From Armatimonadota bacterium (lineage in GTDB: Bacteria; Sysuimicrobiota; Sysuimicrobiia; Sysuimicrobiales; JACQTN01): a stretch of 8,375 bases of DNA. The notes beneath the pieces are model-generated. The model searched no databases, was not told the DNA's origin, and worked only from the letters and a program-made list of their open reading frames with translations. Shown one piece after another: positions 5,825 to 8,375 of the stretch. Each line of letters opens with the position of its first letter. Within the stretch, counting starts at the first letter, position 1. Where the stretch lies: assembly GCA_016210785.1 (NCBI GenBank), contig JACQTN010000215.1, positions 1-8,375 of the forward strand. The letters are read 5' to 3'. Made by a program: the position numbers and the translations under genes.

Positions 5825-7396
5825 CTACTGGCCCACCGGCCGGACGCGCGACAGGTCGAGCCGGTAGGAATACGGCGCGTCGGTGAACCACCCCGTCCAC
5901 TCCTTGCGGTGGGCGAAGGAGTACGGGCAGGACTCGAACAGCGGGACGCGCGGCATCTCGGTGAGCATGATGCGCTGGATCGTCACGTACGCCCGCCGGC
6001 GGACCTGCAGGTCCTGGCTCTCCCGCGCCTGGGCAAAGAGATCGTCCACCTTGGGGTTGCTGTAGCCCATGGGCTTGCTCCAGAGCTGGTCGGTCACGGT
6101 ATAGGTGGCCCACTCATCGGGGTCTGGCCCCCACCAGTTGCCGAAGATGTACGCGTCGTGGCGCAGCTGCGGCAGCGTCTGCCGCATGAGGGCGTCCTCC
6201 AGGAGGTTGATGTTCATGTCGATGCCCACGCGCCGGAGGTGCTCGCGGACCACCTGCGCGGTATCGATCTCGGTGCCGCGCGAGACCCACAAGTCCATCT
6301 TGAAGCGCACGCCGCCGCCCGCCCGCGGGTGCCCGGCCCGATCCAGCAGTGCCTCCGCCTCGCGCACGTTATAGTTGGGGAGGCGAGCGTCCTGATCGAA
6401 GGCCCACGGCACGGCCTGGGTGTACGTCCCCACCGCCGGTTTGCAGATCCCCTGGGTGATGCGGCGGTTGACGTCCTCCCGGTCGATGGCCATGGCGACG
6501 GCCTTCCGCACCGACTGGTCGTTGTACGGCGGCTTCTGGACGTTGAAGGCCAGGTAGAAGACCATCGGGCTGGGATAGGCGACGACCCGGAGGTTGGGGT
6601 GGGTGTCCAGTTCCCTGATCAGCGTCAGCGGGCCGCGCTGCTCGGGCGGGAAGGTGAAGGCGTGGATCTCGCCCGACTTCAGGGCGGCGATGGCCACGTT
6701 GTTGTCGGGGATGATCCGGAAGACGACGCGCCGCAGGTAGGGCGTCCCCTTGAAGTACTCGTCGTTGCGGACGAAGGAGATGGTCTGCCCCTGCACGTGG
6801 CGCTCGAACTTGAACGGCCCCGTGCCCACCGGCTTCATGTTGAGCGGGTTGGTGTTCCAGTCGGTGCCCTCGTACAGGTGCCTGGGCAGGATCGGCGTCC
6901 GCGGGTAGACCGCCATCTGCGCCAGGAAGGAGGAGTCCACCTTCCTGGTGGTGATCTTCACCGTGTAGGGGTCGGGGGTCTCGATCCGCTCGATCGACGT
7001 GGTCAACAGGTAAGCCTGGCCCCTGAACTGCCGGATGCCCTCCAGCGTGTACTTCACGTCCGCGGAGGTGAAGGGCTTCCCGTCGTGCCACTTCACATTG
7101 CGGGCCAGGTGGAAGGTGTAGGTGCGGCCGTCGGGCGAGACCTCCCACTTGCGGGCCAGGTCGGGCCGCACCTTGAACTCGGGACCGTAGTCCATGGCCA
7201 CCAGGCGGTTGAAGTACAGCGTGGACGGGAACCAGGAGACGTCGAACCGCAGCGCGATGTTGTACGTCCGGATGTCGCTGCGGAGTTCCAGGATGAGCGT
7301 GTCCCGGGCCTGCTGGGCCTGGAGCCCGCCCTGCAGGGCGAGTACCACGGCCGCCGCCAGGACTGCTGCCAGGATCCGGCCGGATCGAGCGCGCAT
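5825..7396 (-). CDS. Family 5 ABC transporter substrate-binding protein (peptide/nickel type)
   Basis: Secreted binding protein (SBP_bac_5) of 523 residues that captures the substrate and delivers it to the DppB/DppC-type permeases encoded downstream. The start ATG 7396 is preferred over ATG 7402, two codons upstream, because AGGAGG lies at the right distance from 7396 but abuts 7402. Residues 1-7 are basic, 8-25 hydrophobic, and cleavage is likely after Ala27 (LQA). There is no lipobox cysteine, so it should be a free periplasmic protein. The family hallmark WHDGKPFTSADVKYTLE lies at 103-119, and RKAVAMAIDRE occurs mid-protein. The closing lobe contains NWWGPDPDEWATYT near 440-455. It is the first gene of the minus-strand run, so it may be the most highly expressed. 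Ligand class cannot be read from sequence; di- and oligopeptides, N-acyl compounds and other small solutes are all known for this family. Confidence 0.95.
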   Translation of the reverse strand: MRARSGRILAAVLAAAVVLALQGGLQAQQARDTLILELRSDIRTYNIALRFDVSWFPSTLYFNRLVAMDYGPEFKVRPDLARKWEVSPDGRTYTFHLARNVKWHDGKPFTSADVKYTLEGIRQFRGQAYLLTTSIERIETPDPYTVKITTRKVDSSFLAQMAVYPRTPILPRHLYEGTDWNTNPLNMKPVGTGPFKFERHVQGQTISFVRNDEYFKGTPYLRRVVFRIIPDNNVAIAALKSGEIHAFTFPPEQRGPLTLIRELDTHPNLRVVAYPSPMVFYLAFNVQKPPYNDQSVRKAVAMAIDREDVNRRITQGICKPAVGTYTQAVPWAFDQDARLPNYNVREAEALLDRAGHPRAGGGVRFKMDLWVSRGTEIDTAQVVREHLRRVGIDMNINLLEDALMRQTLPQLRHDAYIFGNWWGPDPDEWATYTVTDQLWSKPMGYSNPKVDDLFAQARESQDLQVRRRAYVTIQRIMLTEMPRVPLFESCPYSFAHRKEWTGWFTDAPYSYRLDLSRVRPVGQ

Positions 7397-7627
7397 GACC
7401 ATCCCTCCTCGCGGGCGTGACGGCTTCTCTGGGCGGGGTGCGTGGAGCCTGCCGCCATGGCGTACCATAGAGAAGTACCACAGGTGTTCCCGCCCTCCCT
7501 GCACTCACGGCTTCCGGTCCGCCGTGGAGATGGCGCTGTTCCAGCTTCAGGTGGACCATGCCGATACCATGGGGGACAGGGGGTATGCCGGCATGGCCGC
7601 GCCATGCGAAGACTCAGGAGCCGTCAC
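7397..7627. promoter_or_regulatory. Divergent control region between the binding-protein operon and the M32 peptidase
   Basis: This 231-base stretch separates divergently transcribed genes, so it must hold both promoters. It carries no convincing ORF of its own. The Shine-Dalgarno for the binding protein is at about 7403-7410 (minus strand), and AGGAG for the peptidase is at 7616-7620. I could not identify a good TTGACA/TATAAT pair on either strand; the best -10-like string, TATGGT on the minus strand near 7465, lacks a clear -35. Notable sequence includes a perfect 10-base palindrome CGCCATGGCG (7453-7462), a direct repeat GTACCA at 7462-7467 and 7475-7480 (13-base period), and nested inverted repeats at 7556-7607. 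These are candidate operators for a regulator acting on both sides. Confidence 0.6.
7556..7607 (+). repeat. Nested, mutually exclusive inverted repeats upstream of the M32 peptidase
   Basis: CCATGCC (7556-7562) pairs with GGCATGG (7590-7596), with inner ATACC (7564-7568) pairing GGTAT (7582-7586) around a 13-base loop. The same right arm region, GCATGGC (7591-7597), can instead pair with GCCATGC (7601-7607) over a three-base loop. The second hairpin ends eight bases before the peptidase Shine-Dalgarno. The two structures share bases and cannot form together. They may be a protein operator with repeated half-sites or a leader RNA switch; neither is proven. Confidence 0.5.
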
Positions 7628-8375
7628 ATGTCCGACGCCGTCGAACGCCTGAAGACCCATCTCGCCACGATCGTGGATCTGCGCGCCGCGGCCGCGGTGC
7701 TGGGATGGGACCAGGAGACCTACATGCCGCCGGGCGGCGCCGTGGGCCGCGCCGAGCAACTGGGCACGCTCAATCGCATCGCCCACGAGATGTTCACGTC
7801 CGCCTCGATGGGAGATCTGCTGGCCGCGGCGGAAGCGGAGCTGTCCGGGCTCGACCCCGACTCCGACGAGGCGGCCCTCATCCGGATGACGCGGCGGGAC
7901 TACGACCGCGCCCGGAAGCTGCCGCCCGACTTCGTGGCGGAGCGGGCGCGGGCCCGGTCCCTGAGCACGCAGGTCTGGCAGCAGGCGCGCCAGGACAACG
8001 ACTTCACCTCCTTCTGGCCGTACCTGCGGCAGATGTTTGACTTCGCCCGGCGCACGGCCGACTACCTGGGGTACCGGGACCATCCCTACGACGCGTTGCT
8101 GGACCAGTACGAGCCGGAGATGACCTCCGCCGCGGTGGCGGCACTGTTCAGCACACTGCGCGACGCCACGGTCCCCCTGGTGCGGGCCATCGCGGAGCGC
8201 GGGCGCCCCGTGGAGGCCGGTTTTCTCACCGCGGAGTACGACGAGGGGAAGCAGCGCCAGTTCGGGCTGGCCGTCGCTGCGGACTTCGGCTACGATCTCG
8301 GGTGCGGCCGGCTGGACCGCTCCGCCCATCCCTTCTCCAGCGGGTTCGGGCGCGGCGACGTGCGCATCACCACGC
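7628..8375 (+). CDS. M32 family metallocarboxypeptidase (thermostable carboxypeptidase 1 type), truncated at the right edge
   Basis: The N-terminal half (249 codons) of a zinc carboxypeptidase that removes C-terminal amino acids from peptides in the cytoplasm; full-length members have about 500 residues. Residues 25-45 (GWDQETYMPPGGAVGRAEQL) match the family's conserved N-terminal block. YRDHPYDALLDQYEPEM (149-165) is a second conserved block. The window ends inside the block just before the zinc site (HPFSSGFGRGDVRITT, 234-249), so the HEXXH motif is not visible. The start ATG 7628 has AGGAG eight bases upstream. An in-frame ATG at 7604 lacks a ribosome site and would only add a basic octapeptide. 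No signal peptide is seen. It is divergent from the importer operon and could share its regulation through the intervening region. It may trim imported peptides, though M32 enzymes also occur as stand-alone housekeeping genes. Confidence 0.95.
   Translation, partial: MSDAVERLKTHLATIVDLRAAAAVLGWDQETYMPPGGAVGRAEQLGTLNRIAHEMFTSASMGDLLAAAEAELSGLDPDSDEAALIRMTRRDYDRARKLPPDFVAERARARSLSTQVWQQARQDNDFTSFWPYLRQMFDFARRTADYLGYRDHPYDALLDQYEPEMTSAAVAALFSTLRDATVPLVRAIAERGRPVEAGFLTAEYDEGKQRQFGLAVAADFGYDLGCGRLDRSAHPFSSGFGRGDVRITT

Noticed and set aside
5909..7420. 503-codon open frame on the plus strand opposite the binding protein
   Set aside because: It is an antisense shadow in GC-rich DNA. Its translation is Val/Asp/Gly/Arg-rich with no recognisable domain, while the minus frame is a clear SBP_bac_5 protein.
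5825..7504. 559-residue version of the binding protein starting at 7504
   Set aside because: It would bury the signal peptide behind 36 residues of basic, non-hydrophobic sequence. ATG 7396 has the correctly spaced AGGAGG.
1..8375. CRISPR array, tRNA, rRNA or known riboswitch
   Set aside because: I saw no regularly spaced direct repeats, cloverleaf pattern or conserved riboswitch core; almost all sequence is accounted for by protein genes.

Overview
The window is GC-rich (roughly two-thirds G+C by eye) and densely coded, with short intergenic gaps and mostly Shine-Dalgarno-led ATG/GTG starts. This is typical of a high-GC bacterium, and the fold-back sequence at the left edge suggests a metagenome or draft contig end. 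The solute-binding protein has a Sec signal but no lipobox cysteine, which fits a diderm with a periplasm better than a Gram-positive. I cannot name the taxon from sequence alone.

Layout. Eight genes run leftwards on the minus strand, from about 7396 down to the left edge, in one apparent operon. In transcription order they are: a family 5 (peptide/nickel-type) ABC solute-binding protein (7396-5825); an enolase-superfamily enzyme of the mandelate racemase/muconate lactonizing type (5789-4689); two tandem, diverged zinc hydrolases of the succinylglutamate desuccinylase/aspartoacylase (AstE/AspA, M14-like) family (4657-3677 and 3677-2679); the two inner-membrane permeases of a DppB/DppC-type importer (2626-1655 and 1658-825); a small 83-residue protein (764-513); and an amidase-signature enzyme (520 to the left edge, truncated). 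Several junctions overlap (TGATG, GTGA and an 8-base overlap), a sign of translational coupling. To the right, after a 231-base divergent control region, an M32 metallocarboxypeptidase starts on the plus strand at 7628 and is cut by the right edge just before its zinc motif.

How the genes may work together (inference). The binding protein and permeases would import a small peptide-like or N-acylated amino-acid compound. The racemase-type enzyme would adjust stereochemistry or isomerise it. The two AstE/AspA-type hydrolases and the amidase (with a putative GatC/AtzG-like small partner) would remove acyl or amide groups. The divergent M32 carboxypeptidase would degrade ordinary peptides. No ABC ATPase is seen, so the importer must borrow one or have it encoded beyond the left edge. 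The substrate cannot be fixed from sequence alone.

Points most worth a second look: the two-hydrolase plus racemase plus amidase gene set inside a peptide-importer operon; the small amidase partner; nested inverted repeats in the divergent promoter region; a hairpin between the hydrolase and permease genes; and a perfect 35-base inverted repeat at the left edge that breaks the amidase and looks like an assembly or chimera artefact.
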